Below, in pieces: positions 53,428 through 62,335 of a stretch of DNA of 64,000 bases. The notes under the pieces were generated by a model that saw only the letters and a program-made list of their open reading frames with translations, had not been told where the DNA came from and did not search any database. Each line of letters opens with the position of its first letter. Position 1 is the first letter of the stretch. This DNA comes from Sphingomonas chungangi (GTDB lineage: Bacteria; Pseudomonadota; Alphaproteobacteria; Sphingomonadales; Sphingomonadaceae), in contig NZ_JACEIB010000026.1 of NCBI RefSeq assembly GCF_013778325.1, positions 369,565 to 433,564 on the forward strand. The letters run 5' to 3'. The translations under genes and the position numbers were made by a program.

Positions 53428-53915
53428 GATTGTCTCCTCCGACGCCTCAGGCTGCGGCGAAAGACCGGCAGCCATGGTGTGACAGCAATTGCCGGGAGGT
53501 GTGGGAGTTCCGTCACGCCTAAACGACGATCGACGATCATCGATCACGTGGTCGTCGATCGTCCCGGATTGCCGCATTAGGCGGGCATCCTGAACACCGG
53601 GCGTATGGCGAGGCTCCTTCACTTGCTGCCGTGTCGAGTAACTGGCGCCTGTCTCAGCAGCTGCGATCGCCAGCAGCCAATTGACAATTTCAAGTCAAAA
53701 TGCAGCTTCCGAACAACTTAAGTTATAAATCTATGTTAATAACATAGTTACGGTATCGTAATAACATTTTCGCTGTACGTACATCTGTGAAAATGGATGC
53801 ACGTCGTCTAAAAAATATAGTTCTTTTGGGTATTTAAATAATGAACTAGCTGTGCGCCACCGCCACGGTATCTGCGCCTGAAAATGCGGAGCCGATGTCG
53901 CTGGGAGGTACACAT
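53428..53915. other. 488-bp intergenic region with AT-rich palindrome array
   Basis: No gene is seen. From about 53690 to 53850 the sequence is markedly AT-rich. It contains five palindromic elements: AACTTAAGTT (53715-53724), CTATGTTA-A-TAACATAG (53731-53747), TTACG-GTAT-CGTAA (53748-53761), TGTACGTACA (53774-53783) and TATTTAAATA (53831-53840). TAATAACAT is also directly repeated at 53737 and 53759, 22 bp apart. It is the probable control region of the autotransporter gene. Confidence 0.65.
53731..53761. promoter_or_regulatory. Two abutting perfect dyads upstream of the autotransporter
   Basis: CTATGTTA-A-TAACATAG (eight-base arms, one-base centre) directly adjoins TTACG-GTAT-CGTAA (five-base arms). 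The arrangement fits cooperative binding of a dimeric regulator about 155-185 bp before the start codon. Confidence 0.6.
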
Positions 53916-56900
53916 ATGGCTTTTGATCGCGTCGCTGCCCGTCGGTTCTCGTCTTCACCCTCGATGCTGAAAGCGAGCACGGCCCTTGGTTCGCTCCTTG
54001 TCATCGCCGCATTTTCGGCTCCTGCGTATGCCGCCGATGAATGCGGTACCGCCGCCAACGGCACGGTCGTCTGCACCGCTGCGGGCAATCCCTATGCGGG
54101 CGGCATCAGCTATACCCCGGCCGGCGATCTGCACCTCACCACAGACAGCGACGTTGCCGCGACCAACACGGTCAGCGTGAACGGCACGGGCGCGACCCAC
54201 ATCACCAACAACGGCACGATCACGACGACCGGGTCCGGCACGGCCTTCACACCGGGTGCACAAGGCATATTCGCCCGCGGATCGAGCGTCACGGTGGATG
54301 GCACCGGCATGATCACCACCGGCGGCCTCAACGCGCGCGGCATCGACGCCGCGACGACGGGCGCCGGCGCGGTGACGATCAACGTCGGCGACATCACGAC
54401 GACGGGCACCGGCGGTGGTGGCCCCGGCTTCTTCCCGAACAGCTCGGCGATCTTCGCGAACACCGATGCCGCCGCGATCGACGTGACCGCCGGAAATCTC
54501 AAGACGGCCGGCGACTTCGCCTCGGGCATCCAGGCGATCACGAACAGCGGCGATATCGCCGTCAACACCGGCGCGATCACGACCACCGGCAACAACGCCA
54601 GCGGCGTGAACGCGCAGACCTACGGCACCGGCACGGCGATTGTCACCTCGACGGGCACGATCGATACCGCCGGCCAGGCCGCCTACGGCGTGGTCATTTC
54701 GGCGCGGAATGGGACCGCAACGGCCCATGTCGGCGACATCAACACGACGGGTTTCGATTCGACTGCGCTCGACGTCCAGGGCGGCACTGCGGCCAACGCG
54801 ACCTTCGGCTCGCTCAGCACCACGCAGTCGTTCAGCCAGGATGTGATCGCGCAGGCTACCGGGGACGTCACGGTGTCCGGCACCAACGCGAGCACCGCCG
54901 CCGTCGATTCTGGCGCCGTTTACGCCATCTCGGATACGGGCAACGCCAGCGTCACCACGACCGGAACCGTGGCCACGACCGGGGCATCGTCGCTCGGCAT
55001 CTATGCCGGCTCCAACACCGGCAATGCCACCGTCGTCGCCAACAACGTCTCGACGGCCGGCAACAATTCGCAGGCGATCTTCGCGAAGGGCGCTAACGCT
55101 TCGGTGACGGTCAGCGGCAATGTCTCCACGCAGGGCACGCGGGCCTATTCCAATACCAACGCCACCGCGGTCACCGCGATCGCCACCGACGGCACCGCGA
55201 CCGTCATCAACAACGGCACGATCAGCACGGCGGGCAACGGCAGCACCGGCATCTACGCTAACGGCACCGCCGGCGTGGCGATCAGCGGCACCGGCTCCGT
55301 CTCGACGAGCGGCGACTATGCGGATGCGATCTTCGCGACCAGCGCGGAAGGCCCCGTCAACGTCACGCAGGGCGACATATCGACGACCGGGCAGATATCG
55401 CGCGGCGTCGTCGCCTCGGCGCCCAACGGCGACGTCACCGTCAATGTCGGCAACGTCAGCACGTCAGGCACGCAGAGCGGACCGTTCTTCTTCTCGCCCG
55501 CCGCGACCGGCATCCTCGCGACGAGCGGCACCGGCAATGTCGCCGTCACCGCCGCCGACGTCTCGACCCGGGGCGGCTACGCCAACGGCATCACGGCGCG
55601 CTCGAACGGCGGCGATGTCGCGGTGACGGCGCACGACGTCTCGACCAGCGGCGCCAATGCCAACGGCGTCTTCGGCTACAGCACGGGCGCCGGTAACGTG
55701 GTGATCACGACGACGGGTACGGTGGCGGCGACAGGCGGCGCCGGGATCGTCAACTATGGCGTTTACGGCAATGTCGAGGGCGGCACCGGCAACGTCTCGA
55801 TCAATTCGAACGTCGTCAACGTCAGCGGCGGAAACGCCATCGCGATCGCCGCCAAGACCTCGCTCGGCGATGCCGATGTGAAATTCGGTAGCGTTTCGTC
55901 CACCGGCGGCGGTTTCAACAGCGGCGGCGTGAGGGCGCGCAGCTACGGCGGCGGTGCCGTCACGGTGTCGGGCGCGAATGCCTCGACGACGGGCGACTTC
56001 TCTTATGGCGTGTTCGCTTATTCCAACAGCGAGCGGGCGACTGGCACCGACAACAATGGCGCGGTCTCGGTGACGACGACGGGTGCCGTGACGACCACCG
56101 GTACCGACTCGGTCGGCATCGGCGCCTTCGCGCAGAACGGTGCCGCGAACGTCACCGCCAACACGGTGTCGACCACGGGCGATGGCGCGATCGGCATCAT
56201 CGCGAGCAGCGTCGCCGGCCCGGCGAGCGTGACCGCCAACGGCGCGATCTCGGCGACCGGCGCGCCCGCCGCGATCCAGATCTTCGGCGGCACGACAGCG
56301 AACCTGACGCTCGGCGCGGGCGGCTTGCTGACCGCCGCCGGGCATGGAGCGGAGCTCACGTCGGTCACCGGATCGACCATCAACAACGGCGGCACGATCA
56401 CGGGCGACGGCACTGCGCCTATCCTCACCGCGACGGGCGGTGCGCTGATCTTCAACAACACCGGCAGGTTCACGGGCATCGTTGGCTTCACCGCCGGCAA
56501 CGACGTGGTCAACAACAGCGGCACCTACAACGCCGTGTTCGACCAGGACTTCGGCGCCGGAACAGACACCTTCAACAATTCCGGCACCTTCCGGGTGCTA
56601 CCGAACGCGGCCACGGCCGGCACGGTTCATCTGACCGGATTGGAGGCGTTCAACAATTCGGGCCTGGTCGATCTGCGCAACGGCCACGCCGGTGACATGC
56701 TCGACACATCGAGCACCTTCGCGGGATCGGGCGGGAGCACGCTCGGCATCGATCTCGCCTCCAACGGCACGAGCGCGGCGTCGCTGGCCGACCAGGTGCA
56801 TGCGACGGGGGCGATCACCGGGTCGACCGCGCTGCTGGTCAACCAGGTGGGCGCCAACGGCGCGGTGCTCAACTCGGGCACGGTCTTCGCCACGGGTGGC

Positions 56901-57980
56901 GCCGGCTCCTCGCCGACCGCGTTCACGATCTCCAGTGCGTCGATCAACCAGGGTTTCATCCACAACGGCGTAGCCTTTAATCCTGCGACCAACACCTACA
57001 GCCTCGTCGCGACTCCGGGTGACGCGGTCTTCCGCGCTCTCAAGATCAACGAAGGCGCACAACAGCTCTGGTACAAGTCGGCTGAGGCTTGGTCGTCGCA
57101 CATGAGCGACCTGCGCGACGCGAAGTTCGCGGGTGGCGGCGCCGATGGCGGGCGCATCTGGGGCCAGATCTACGGATCGACAGTCACGCGCAACGGCTCG
57201 CAGAACGTCTCGGCCTTCGGGCAGAGCCGGGCCGTAAACCTATCCTACAGGCAGGATGCATATGGCGCCCAGCTCGGAATGGATCTCGGATCGCATGACA
57301 TGGGATCGGGCAATTTCGTCTTCGGCGTGACCGGCGGCTACGTGAATTCCGACCTGACCTTCAGCCATTCGGCCGATCGCGTGAACTACTCGGTCGCCAA
57401 TCTCGGCGTATATGCGAGCTATGTGTCGGGCAGTCTCTTCGCCAACGTGCTCGGCAAGTACGACTATCTGTGGATCAATTCGAAGAGTCCGCTCGCCGGT
57501 TATACCGACAAGTTCCATGGCATGAGCTACGGCGCACAGGGTGAAGTGGGCTTCCGCCTCGGCGGCGACAGTTTCTACGCCGAGCCGGTTGCGACTATCG
57601 CGTATGTCCGCACCAACCTGAAGGATATCCACGCGCTCGGCCAGACGCTCAACTTCGAGGATCTCGATGGCCTGCGCGGCAAGGCCGGCATCCGTGTCGG
57701 CAGCAAGATGGACATGGGCGGTGGTGCTGTCGCGGTGATCTACGCGCAGGGCAATTACGTCCACGAGTTCAAGGGCAAGGATGGCCTGGACTTCGTCAGC
57801 GGCGGCCAGTCGCTCGCCTACAACAATCAGAAGATCGGCGATTATGGCGAGGGCAAGATCGGCTTCAACGTCACCACGGCGGCCGGCGTGACCGGCTTCG
57901 TCGAGGGCTTCGGCGATTACGCCAAGCATGGCGACTACAAGGGCGGCGGCGGCCGCGCCGGGATCCGCGTCAAGTTCTGA
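53916..57980 (+). CDS. Large autotransporter with beta-helical passenger
   Basis: 1354 residues from the ATG at 53916, which follows GGGAGGTACACAT; an ATG at 53895 is upstream of this ribosome-binding site. A long signal peptide (to about residue 45, SAPAYAA) precedes a passenger of about 1000 residues built from degenerate ~20-residue repeats rich in Gly, Thr, Ser, Asn and Val with motifs such as VSTTG, GISA and TTGTVA, typical of a right-handed beta-helix. The C-terminal ~270 residues form the autotransporter barrel (RIWGQIYGSTVTRNGSQNV, AYGAQLGMDLGS) ending in Phe. It is secreted and surface-anchored, possibly for adhesion. No protease motif is seen. Confidence 0.92.
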   Translation: MAFDRVAARRFSSSPSMLKASTALGSLLVIAAFSAPAYAADECGTAANGTVVCTAAGNPYAGGISYTPAGDLHLTTDSDVAATNTVSVNGTGATHITNNGTITTTGSGTAFTPGAQGIFARGSSVTVDGTGMITTGGLNARGIDAATTGAGAVTINVGDITTTGTGGGGPGFFPNSSAIFANTDAAAIDVTAGNLKTAGDFASGIQAITNSGDIAVNTGAITTTGNNASGVNAQTYGTGTAIVTSTGTIDTAGQAAYGVVISARNGTATAHVGDINTTGFDSTALDVQGGTAANATFGSLSTTQSFSQDVIAQATGDVTVSGTNASTAAVDSGAVYAISDTGNASVTTTGTVATTGASSLGIYAGSNTGNATVVANNVSTAGNNSQAIFAKGANASVTVSGNVSTQGTRAYSNTNATAVTAIATDGTATVINNGTISTAGNGSTGIYANGTAGVAISGTGSVSTSGDYADAIFATSAEGPVNVTQGDISTTGQISRGVVASAPNGDVTVNVGNVSTSGTQSGPFFFSPAATGILATSGTGNVAVTAADVSTRGGYANGITARSNGGDVAVTAHDVSTSGANANGVFGYSTGAGNVVITTTGTVAATGGAGIVNYGVYGNVEGGTGNVSINSNVVNVSGGNAIAIAAKTSLGDADVKFGSVSSTGGGFNSGGVRARSYGGGAVTVSGANASTTGDFSYGVFAYSNSERATGTDNNGAVSVTTTGAVTTTGTDSVGIGAFAQNGAANVTANTVSTTGDGAIGIIASSVAGPASVTANGAISATGAPAAIQIFGGTTANLTLGAGGLLTAAGHGAELTSVTGSTINNGGTITGDGTAPILTATGGALIFNNTGRFTGIVGFTAGNDVVNNSGTYNAVFDQDFGAGTDTFNNSGTFRVLPNAATAGTVHLTGLEAFNNSGLVDLRNGHAGDMLDTSSTFAGSGGSTLGIDLASNGTSAASLADQVHATGAITGSTALLVNQVGANGAVLNSGTVFATGGAGSSPTAFTISSASINQGFIHNGVAFNPATNTYSLVATPGDAVFRALKINEGAQQLWYKSAEAWSSHMSDLRDAKFAGGGADGGRIWGQIYGSTVTRNGSQNVSAFGQSRAVNLSYRQDAYGAQLGMDLGSHDMGSGNFVFGVTGGYVNSDLTFSHSADRVNYSVANLGVYASYVSGSLFANVLGKYDYLWINSKSPLAGYTDKFHGMSYGAQGEVGFRLGGDSFYAEPVATIAYVRTNLKDIHALGQTLNFEDLDGLRGKAGIRVGSKMDMGGGAVAVIYAQGNYVHEFKGKDGLDFVSGGQSLAYNNQKIGDYGEGKIGFNVTTAAGVTGFVEGFGDYAKHGDYKGGGGRAGIRVKF

Positions 57981-58006
57981 TCGCCGATGCGGATGCAAAT
58001 GTCTAA

Positions 58007-58034
58007 GGCGGCTTTCCCCAACGGGAGAGCCGTC
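58007..58034 (+). promoter_or_regulatory. Hairpin covering the ribosome-binding site of the TIGR03032-like gene
   Basis: GGCGGCT (58007-58013) pairs with AGCCGTC (58028-58034), and TCCC pairs with GGGA inside it. The GGGAG that should bind the ribosome (58023-58027) lies in the 3' arm, 9 bp before GTG 58037. It could limit translation or act as the 3' end of the autotransporter transcript. Confidence 0.5.
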
Positions 58035-58036
58035 TA

Positions 58037-59092
58037 GTGGCCAGCCTATCCAATCCAGTGCAGGGCGATACCAGCATCACCGTCTCGCGGGGCCTCGCCG
58101 GCTGGCTCGAAGCCAACCGGACGAGCCTCGCCTTCACATCCTACCAGACGGGCCAGCTCTTTCTGGTCGGGGTGCTGCCCAACGGCAGCATCTCATTCAA
58201 CCAGCAGAATTTCAGCCGAGCGATGGGGCTATGCGGCGATGGCGATCGATTGTGGGTCGGGTCCCTTTTCCAGCTCTGGCGACTGGAGGATATGCTGCGC
58301 GAAGGCGAGCTCGCCAACGGCTCGTTCGATGCCTGCTTCGTGCCCCGAGAGGCGCACACAACCGGCGACATCGACATCCATGAGATCGGCATTCTCGCCG
58401 ACGGCCGGCCCGTCTTCGTCAACACCAAATATAGCTGCCTGGCGACCACCGATCCAGTGCACAGCTTCCGCCCGCTGTGGCGCCCCGACTTCATTTCAAA
58501 GCTCGCAGGAGAGGATCGCTGCCACCTGAACGGTCTCGCCATGGCCGACGGCGCCCCTGCCTATGTCACGGCGGTCAGCCAGACCGATGTGCTGAGCGGA
58601 TGGCGTGCACGACGCGAGCATGGCGGCGTCGTCATCGAGGTGGCGACCGGCCGGATCGTCACCGACGAGCTTTCCATGCCGCACAGCCCGCGGCTGGTCG
58701 ACGGCAGGCTTTACGCGCTGGATTCCGGCCGCGGCCAGCTCATCGCCGTCGATCCCGAAACGGGTCGACGCCAAGACATCGCCTTCTGCCCGGGGTTCCT
58801 GCGGGGGCTCGCAATCCATAACGGGCACGCGATCGTTACGGCGTCGAAGCCGCGCGACGGCAGCTTCAAGGAGCTCGCGCTGCAGGCCGAGATCGAAAAG
58901 CGCGATGGCGAAGCATGGTGCGGCGTGTTCGTGGTCAACCTGCGGCATGGCGACATCGTCGAATGGATCAAGCTCGACGGCGCGATCGCGGAATTGTTCG
59001 ACCTCGTTGCGCTTCCGGAGCTGCGATGCCCGATGTCACTCGGCATTTCGACTGTAGAAATCCAGAACACGATTACGTTCGAAAATTCTTGA
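58037..59092 (+). CDS. TIGR03032-family protein
   Basis: 351 residues from a GTG. The sequence GWLEANRTSLAFTSYQTGQL, SFNQQNFSRAMGL, IDIHEIGILADGRPVFVNT, LNGLAMADGAPAYVTAVSQT and SMPHSPRLVDGRLYALDSG matches the TIGR03032 family, which has a beta-propeller-like repeat pattern and no established function. Members occur near surface polysaccharide or peptide-modification genes. No signal peptide is seen. It begins 56 bp after the autotransporter stop codon and is probably on the same transcript. Confidence 0.85.
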   Translation: MASLSNPVQGDTSITVSRGLAGWLEANRTSLAFTSYQTGQLFLVGVLPNGSISFNQQNFSRAMGLCGDGDRLWVGSLFQLWRLEDMLREGELANGSFDACFVPREAHTTGDIDIHEIGILADGRPVFVNTKYSCLATTDPVHSFRPLWRPDFISKLAGEDRCHLNGLAMADGAPAYVTAVSQTDVLSGWRARREHGGVVIEVATGRIVTDELSMPHSPRLVDGRLYALDSGRGQLIAVDPETGRRQDIAFCPGFLRGLAIHNGHAIVTASKPRDGSFKELALQAEIEKRDGEAWCGVFVVNLRHGDIVEWIKLDGAIAELFDLVALPELRCPMSLGISTVEIQNTITFENS

Positions 59093-59181
59093 TTCCTCGT
59101 CTGCCGTGAAACGCTTGATCGAAAGCTTTTGAGTCAGATGTTTTTTATTTTAGATATCTACATCCGGATCGTGGAGGGCCG

Positions 59182-59219
59182 CGTATCTTTACCGTAGCGA
59201 TCCTTCGCTACGAAATACG
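59182..59219 (+). promoter_or_regulatory. 5' UTR hairpin of the fasciclin gene
   Basis: CGTAGCG (59193-59199) pairs with CGCTACG (59206-59212), and an outer CGTAT/ATACG helix (59182-59186, 59215-59219) extends it. It ends 12 bp before the start codon, immediately 5' of the ribosome-binding site. It could stabilise the mRNA. A T-rich tract and the palindrome TAGATATCTA (59151-59160) lie upstream. Confidence 0.5.
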
Positions 59220-59231
59220 AGGACGATAGCG

Positions 59232-59792
59232 ATGCTGAAATCGAAGATGCGCGCCGCAGTTGCGGCGTTCGCAATGCTGGGTGCTGCGCCCGTGCTGACG
59301 ACCGCCGCCTTCGCCAATCCGATGGTGGGCGGAGCCGCGATGTATCCGACCAAGACGATCGTCGACAACGCGATGAATTCCAAGGACCACACCACGCTCG
59401 TGGCTGCGGTGAAGGCCGCCGGCCTCGTCGACACGCTGTCTGGCCCCGGCCCGTTCACGGTCTTCGCGCCGACCAACGAGGCGTTCGCCAAGCTGCCGGC
59501 CGGCACGGTCGACACACTGGTGAGGCCCGAGAACAAGGACATGCTCACCAAGATCCTGACCTATCATGTCGTCTCCGGTCGCATGACGTCCAAGGACATC
59601 GCAGCGGCCATCAAGGCGGGCGGCGGTACGGCGACCCTCACCACCGTCCAGGGCGAACCGCTGACCGCGACGATGAAGATGGGCAAATTGGTCCTGACCG
59701 ATGCCAAGGGCGGCATGTCCACGGTCACCATCAAGGACGTCATGCAATCCAACGGCGTGATTCACGTCGTCGATACCGTGCTGATGCCGTGA
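59232..59792 (+). CDS. Secreted fasciclin-domain protein
   Basis: 186 residues. A signal peptide ends near AAFA (about residue 29). One FAS1 domain follows: KTIVDNAMNSKDHTTLVAAVKAAGLVDTL, GPFTVFAPTNEAFAKLPAG (H1 motif), LTKILTYHVVSGRM, and NGVIHVVDTVLMP (H2 motif) at the C-terminus. FAS1 proteins mediate adhesion or matrix binding; in alphaproteobacteria single-domain secreted forms are common. It is monocistronic with an elaborate 5' leader hairpin. Confidence 0.93.
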   Translation: MLKSKMRAAVAAFAMLGAAPVLTTAAFANPMVGGAAMYPTKTIVDNAMNSKDHTTLVAAVKAAGLVDTLSGPGPFTVFAPTNEAFAKLPAGTVDTLVRPENKDMLTKILTYHVVSGRMTSKDIAAAIKAGGGTATLTTVQGEPLTATMKMGKLVLTDAKGGMSTVTIKDVMQSNGVIHVVDTVLMP

Positions 59793-59948
59793 ACGAACAG
59801 CCGGGCGGACAACCGTCCGGCTCCGCATCCGCCCCGGTTCTCGCTCGGCCAACCCGCGATATCGAAATCCTCCATTGTGCAGAAGACCACGGGTCCATCG
59901 CCCCCGTTCGCTCGTTGATGCGGCACACCTAAGTTTCTGGAGGTCATC

Positions 59949-60356
59949 ATGGCCGACAACGCGAGCCGATACCCGGCCAACGACGACGCACGTCCCATCA
60001 CGCTGATTCGGGAAGCGCATGATGGCGATACGCACCATGCTCTGGAGGCGAACCCATCAGACCCGGAGGCGATGGCGGACATCGCGAATGATGAAAGCTT
60101 TCCGGCGTCCGATCCCCCTTCCCACTCTGCGCCTAACCAGCGCGAGGCTGCAGTGTCGTCCGGCTATGATGAAGACGTCGAACGATTGCGAACGGAGGGG
60201 CACGTCCAGACGTCTGCGCACGACGAAACCACTACGCATGTCGCGGAGACAGACGCGAGCGGCGGCACGAAGCTCGGAACGATGCGGTACGTTCTTGGCG
60301 CGTCGCTCGTGATTGTCATCGCGGCTCTCGCTCTGCTCCTGATCCTGAACCGCTAG
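59949..60356 (+). CDS. Hypothetical tail-anchored membrane protein
   Basis: 135 residues; a TTCTGGAGG ribosome-binding site precedes the ATG. The N-terminal ~105 residues are polar, acidic and probably disordered, with NDESFPASDPPSHSAP, a short motif I have seen in small alphaproteobacterial stress-associated proteins. A single C-terminal membrane helix (MRYVLGASLVIVIAALALLLIL) ends the protein. No enzymatic domain is visible. It lies among envelope/stress genes. Confidence 0.65.
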   Translation: MADNASRYPANDDARPITLIREAHDGDTHHALEANPSDPEAMADIANDESFPASDPPSHSAPNQREAAVSSGYDEDVERLRTEGHVQTSAHDETTTHVAETDASGGTKLGTMRYVLGASLVIVIAALALLLILNR

Positions 60357-60369
60357 CGCCGACCCCAGA

Positions 60370-60387
60370 GCCCTGACGAATCAGGGC
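60370..60387 (+). terminator. Terminator-like hairpin
   Basis: GCCCTGA-CGAA-TCAGGGC is a perfect seven-base stem with a tetraloop 14 bp after the preceding stop codon. No T-run follows, so termination efficiency is uncertain. Confidence 0.5.
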
Positions 60388-60460
60388 GCTTCCACACCGT
60401 TTCCTTCCTTGCCGCGACGATGCGGCATCACCGCTTTTCACCCTATCTAGGAGGCGACAG

Positions 60461-60913
60461 ATGAACACCGGCCATGACACCAAGACGCTGAATACGCTGA
60501 TCGAGACAGTCATCGACAGTGCGGATGGCTACACCGCTGCCGCTAAAGCTGCAGACGGATCGCAATTCACTCCGATCTTCAACCGTCGCGGCGAAGAACG
60601 TCGCCGGCTGACCCTGCAGCTACAGGACGAAGTGCGCTCACTCGGTGGCACTCCCGAAGACGATGGCACGCTGCTTGCCGGTGCGCACCGCATGTTCCTC
60701 AATCTGCGGAACAGCATGTCCAGCGACGACGTGACGATCATCGACCAGGTCGAGGCCGGCGAGGATCACATCAAGCACAAATTCGAGGACGCACTCGCCG
60801 ATGGCGATGTCAGCCAACCCGTTCAGCTTGTAATCGAGCAGGCTTATGCCTTGATCAAGGAAGGCCATGACGAGATCCGGGACCTGAAGCACTCGCTTCA
60901 CGCTCAGCGATAA
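60461..60913 (+). CDS. PA2169/DUF2383-type four-helix bundle protein
   Basis: 150 residues, preceded by TAGGAGGCGACAG. The sequence TKTLNTLIETVIDSADGYTAAAKAA, RGEERRRLTLQLQDEVRSLGG, HRMFLNLRNSMSSDD and LIKEGHDEIRDLKHSL matches the PA2169-family (DUF2383) ferritin-like four-helix bundle. Glu and His residues at helix positions resemble a di-metal site, but the function is unknown. Members are often induced in general stress responses. Confidence 0.9.
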   Translation: MNTGHDTKTLNTLIETVIDSADGYTAAAKAADGSQFTPIFNRRGEERRRLTLQLQDEVRSLGGTPEDDGTLLAGAHRMFLNLRNSMSSDDVTIIDQVEAGEDHIKHKFEDALADGDVSQPVQLVIEQAYALIKEGHDEIRDLKHSLHAQR

Positions 60914-61056
60914 ATCGGGCGAAATCGTCTCCGGCAGATATTCGAGCCTGCCCGGACGCTGCGTGTTCCCCCTTATTCATCGAATACGGCGCGCCGGTGG
61001 CGGTCACCATGTGGCGTCCGCATCCTGAGCCACGCGGATTATCGAGGGGTGACATC

Positions 61057-61467
61057 ATGCGGACGACAAGATCGACGGTGGCTTTTGCCCATCCATTTCA
61101 GGTGGCTCCGGATGGCGAGACATTCCCAGCGGGTAGCTATGATCTTGAAACCGATGAGGAGGCCTTCGAGGGCAATGGTCCGACCGTTTACGCCAGAGTG
61201 GCCACGCTTCTCTTCGTGAAAACGGGTGCCACAACGTCGATGCACACCGTCGATCCGACAATGCTTGCCGACGCCTTGATACTCGATCTCGTCGAGCTAC
61301 GAAGCTCGTCTCGCTATGATGCGCATGGGCTCGACGATTTCCGACTTGAACGCGGCGAGCCTCGCCGACGCGCTTCGCCGTGTCGCCGCCGGCGACCAGG
61401 CGACGTTCGAGGACGTTTATCTCTCGGTATGGCGGCGGGCCGGAACGTTCGACGCGGCGAAGGGTAG
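61057..61467 (+). CDS. Hypothetical protein whose C-terminus overlaps a sigma-factor relic
   Basis: 136 residues from the ATG at 61057. The first ~88 residues (TVAFAHPFQVAPDGETFPAG, SYDLETDEEAFEGN, FVKTGATTSMHTVDP) look like a small soluble beta-rich protein. The last ~45 residues are Arg-rich and are simply another frame of the ECF sigma-factor relic starting at 61316, so the original stop codon appears to have been lost and the tail is accidental. The family is unknown. Confidence 0.55.
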   Translation: MRTTRSTVAFAHPFQVAPDGETFPAGSYDLETDEEAFEGNGPTVYARVATLLFVKTGATTSMHTVDPTMLADALILDLVELRSSSRYDAHGLDDFRLERGEPRRRASPCRRRRPGDVRGRLSLGMAAGRNVRRGEG

Positions 61468-61597
61468 CGCGATGGCGTGGCTCATCACGCTCGCGCGCAA
61501 TCGCGCCGTCGACCGCCTGCGTAGCGGCGGCAAGGTCGCCACCACGCCAATCAAACTCGCCAACGAAGTGCCCGATCCTGCCCCGGCTGCCTCTTGA
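61316..61597 (+). pseudogene. ECF sigma factor relic
   Basis: 93 codons encode SLADALRRVAAGDQATFEDVY joined directly to LSVWRRAGTFDAAKGSAMAWLITLARNRAVDRLRS. In intact ECF factors about 30 residues of region 2 (the KLFGI...AEDVLQD segment) stand between these halves, and region 4 should follow after ANEVPDPAP. Both are missing, so neither core binding nor -35 recognition is likely. No anti-sigma gene adjoins. Confidence 0.65.
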
Positions 61598-61687
61598 AAA
61601 GACCTGTCCGCCTGTTGAATCCCCAACAGACCAATTGCACGAACGGTCCACCCTACTTCGCCGCCGAGAACCCGCTATGAGGTGACC

Positions 61688-62329
61688 ATGGTGCGCAAGC
61701 AGAAGCTCAAGGTCTACCGGACAACGATCGGCTTTCACGACGCCTACGTCGCGGCGCCCAGCCAGAAGGCGGCGCTCAAAGCCTGGGGCGTCGATGTCGA
61801 TCTTTTCGCGCGCGGCGTTGCGGAGGCGGTCGACGACGAGAAACTCAGCGAAGCGCCGCTCAAGGATCCCGGAACCGTCGTCCGCGTACCGAGAGGATCA
61901 AGCGAGGAGCACATGGCTGCTCTGCCCAAGGCCAAACCGGCCCGACGCAAGGCAGCGCCCACCCCGGACGACGAGGGGCCGCCGCCGCGGCGAAGCGCGA
62001 AATCGGAGCCGAAAACGCCGGCGCGGCGCACTTTCGGGCGGAACGAGGAGGCGCCCGAACCTCGGAACGAGGAGCCGGCGCCGAAGCCCAAGGCCCGGTC
62101 GAAGCCAAGACCGTCACGCGCCCGGCTCGAAAACGCCGAGAAGGCGCTTGAGCGCTCGGAGGCCGAACACCGGGAAGCGATCGACCGAATCCGCGAGCAG
62201 GAGAAGGCTCTCCAGACCAGCCGCCGCGATCTCGAGAGCCGCCACGAGGCAGAGTTCGCGAAGCTAGAGGCGAGGATCGCCAAGGCCCGGGCGGGCTACG
62301 GCGCGGCGCTCGAGAAGTGGCGAGGCTGA
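61688..62329 (+). CDS. Hypothetical protein with charged linker and C-terminal coiled coil
   Basis: 213 residues from the ATG at 61688 (GTG 61682 also in frame). The first ~75 residues form a compact domain (KLKVYRTTIGFHDAYVAAPS, KAALKAWGVDVDLFARG) common in alphaproteobacterial hypothetical proteins. Residues ~80-145 are a Lys/Arg/Pro/Ala linker, and the last ~70 are a predicted coiled coil (RLENAEKALERSEAEHREAI and onward). It is followed after 6 bp by the MFS exporter gene. The function is unknown. Confidence 0.7.
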   Translation: MVRKQKLKVYRTTIGFHDAYVAAPSQKAALKAWGVDVDLFARGVAEAVDDEKLSEAPLKDPGTVVRVPRGSSEEHMAALPKAKPARRKAAPTPDDEGPPPRRSAKSEPKTPARRTFGRNEEAPEPRNEEPAPKPKARSKPRPSRARLENAEKALERSEAEHREAIDRIREQEKALQTSRRDLESRHEAEFAKLEARIAKARAGYGAALEKWRG

Positions 62330-62335
62330 GCCTCC

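Noticed and set aside
53731-53958. 75-codon minus-strand ORF in the AT-rich region
   Set aside because: Low-complexity AT-rich frame that covers the palindromes and the autotransporter start; no coding signs.
54100-56700. CRISPR-like repetition
   Set aside because: The repetition is degenerate, codon-phased and within one open frame; it encodes beta-helix repeats of an autotransporter, not repeat-spacer units.
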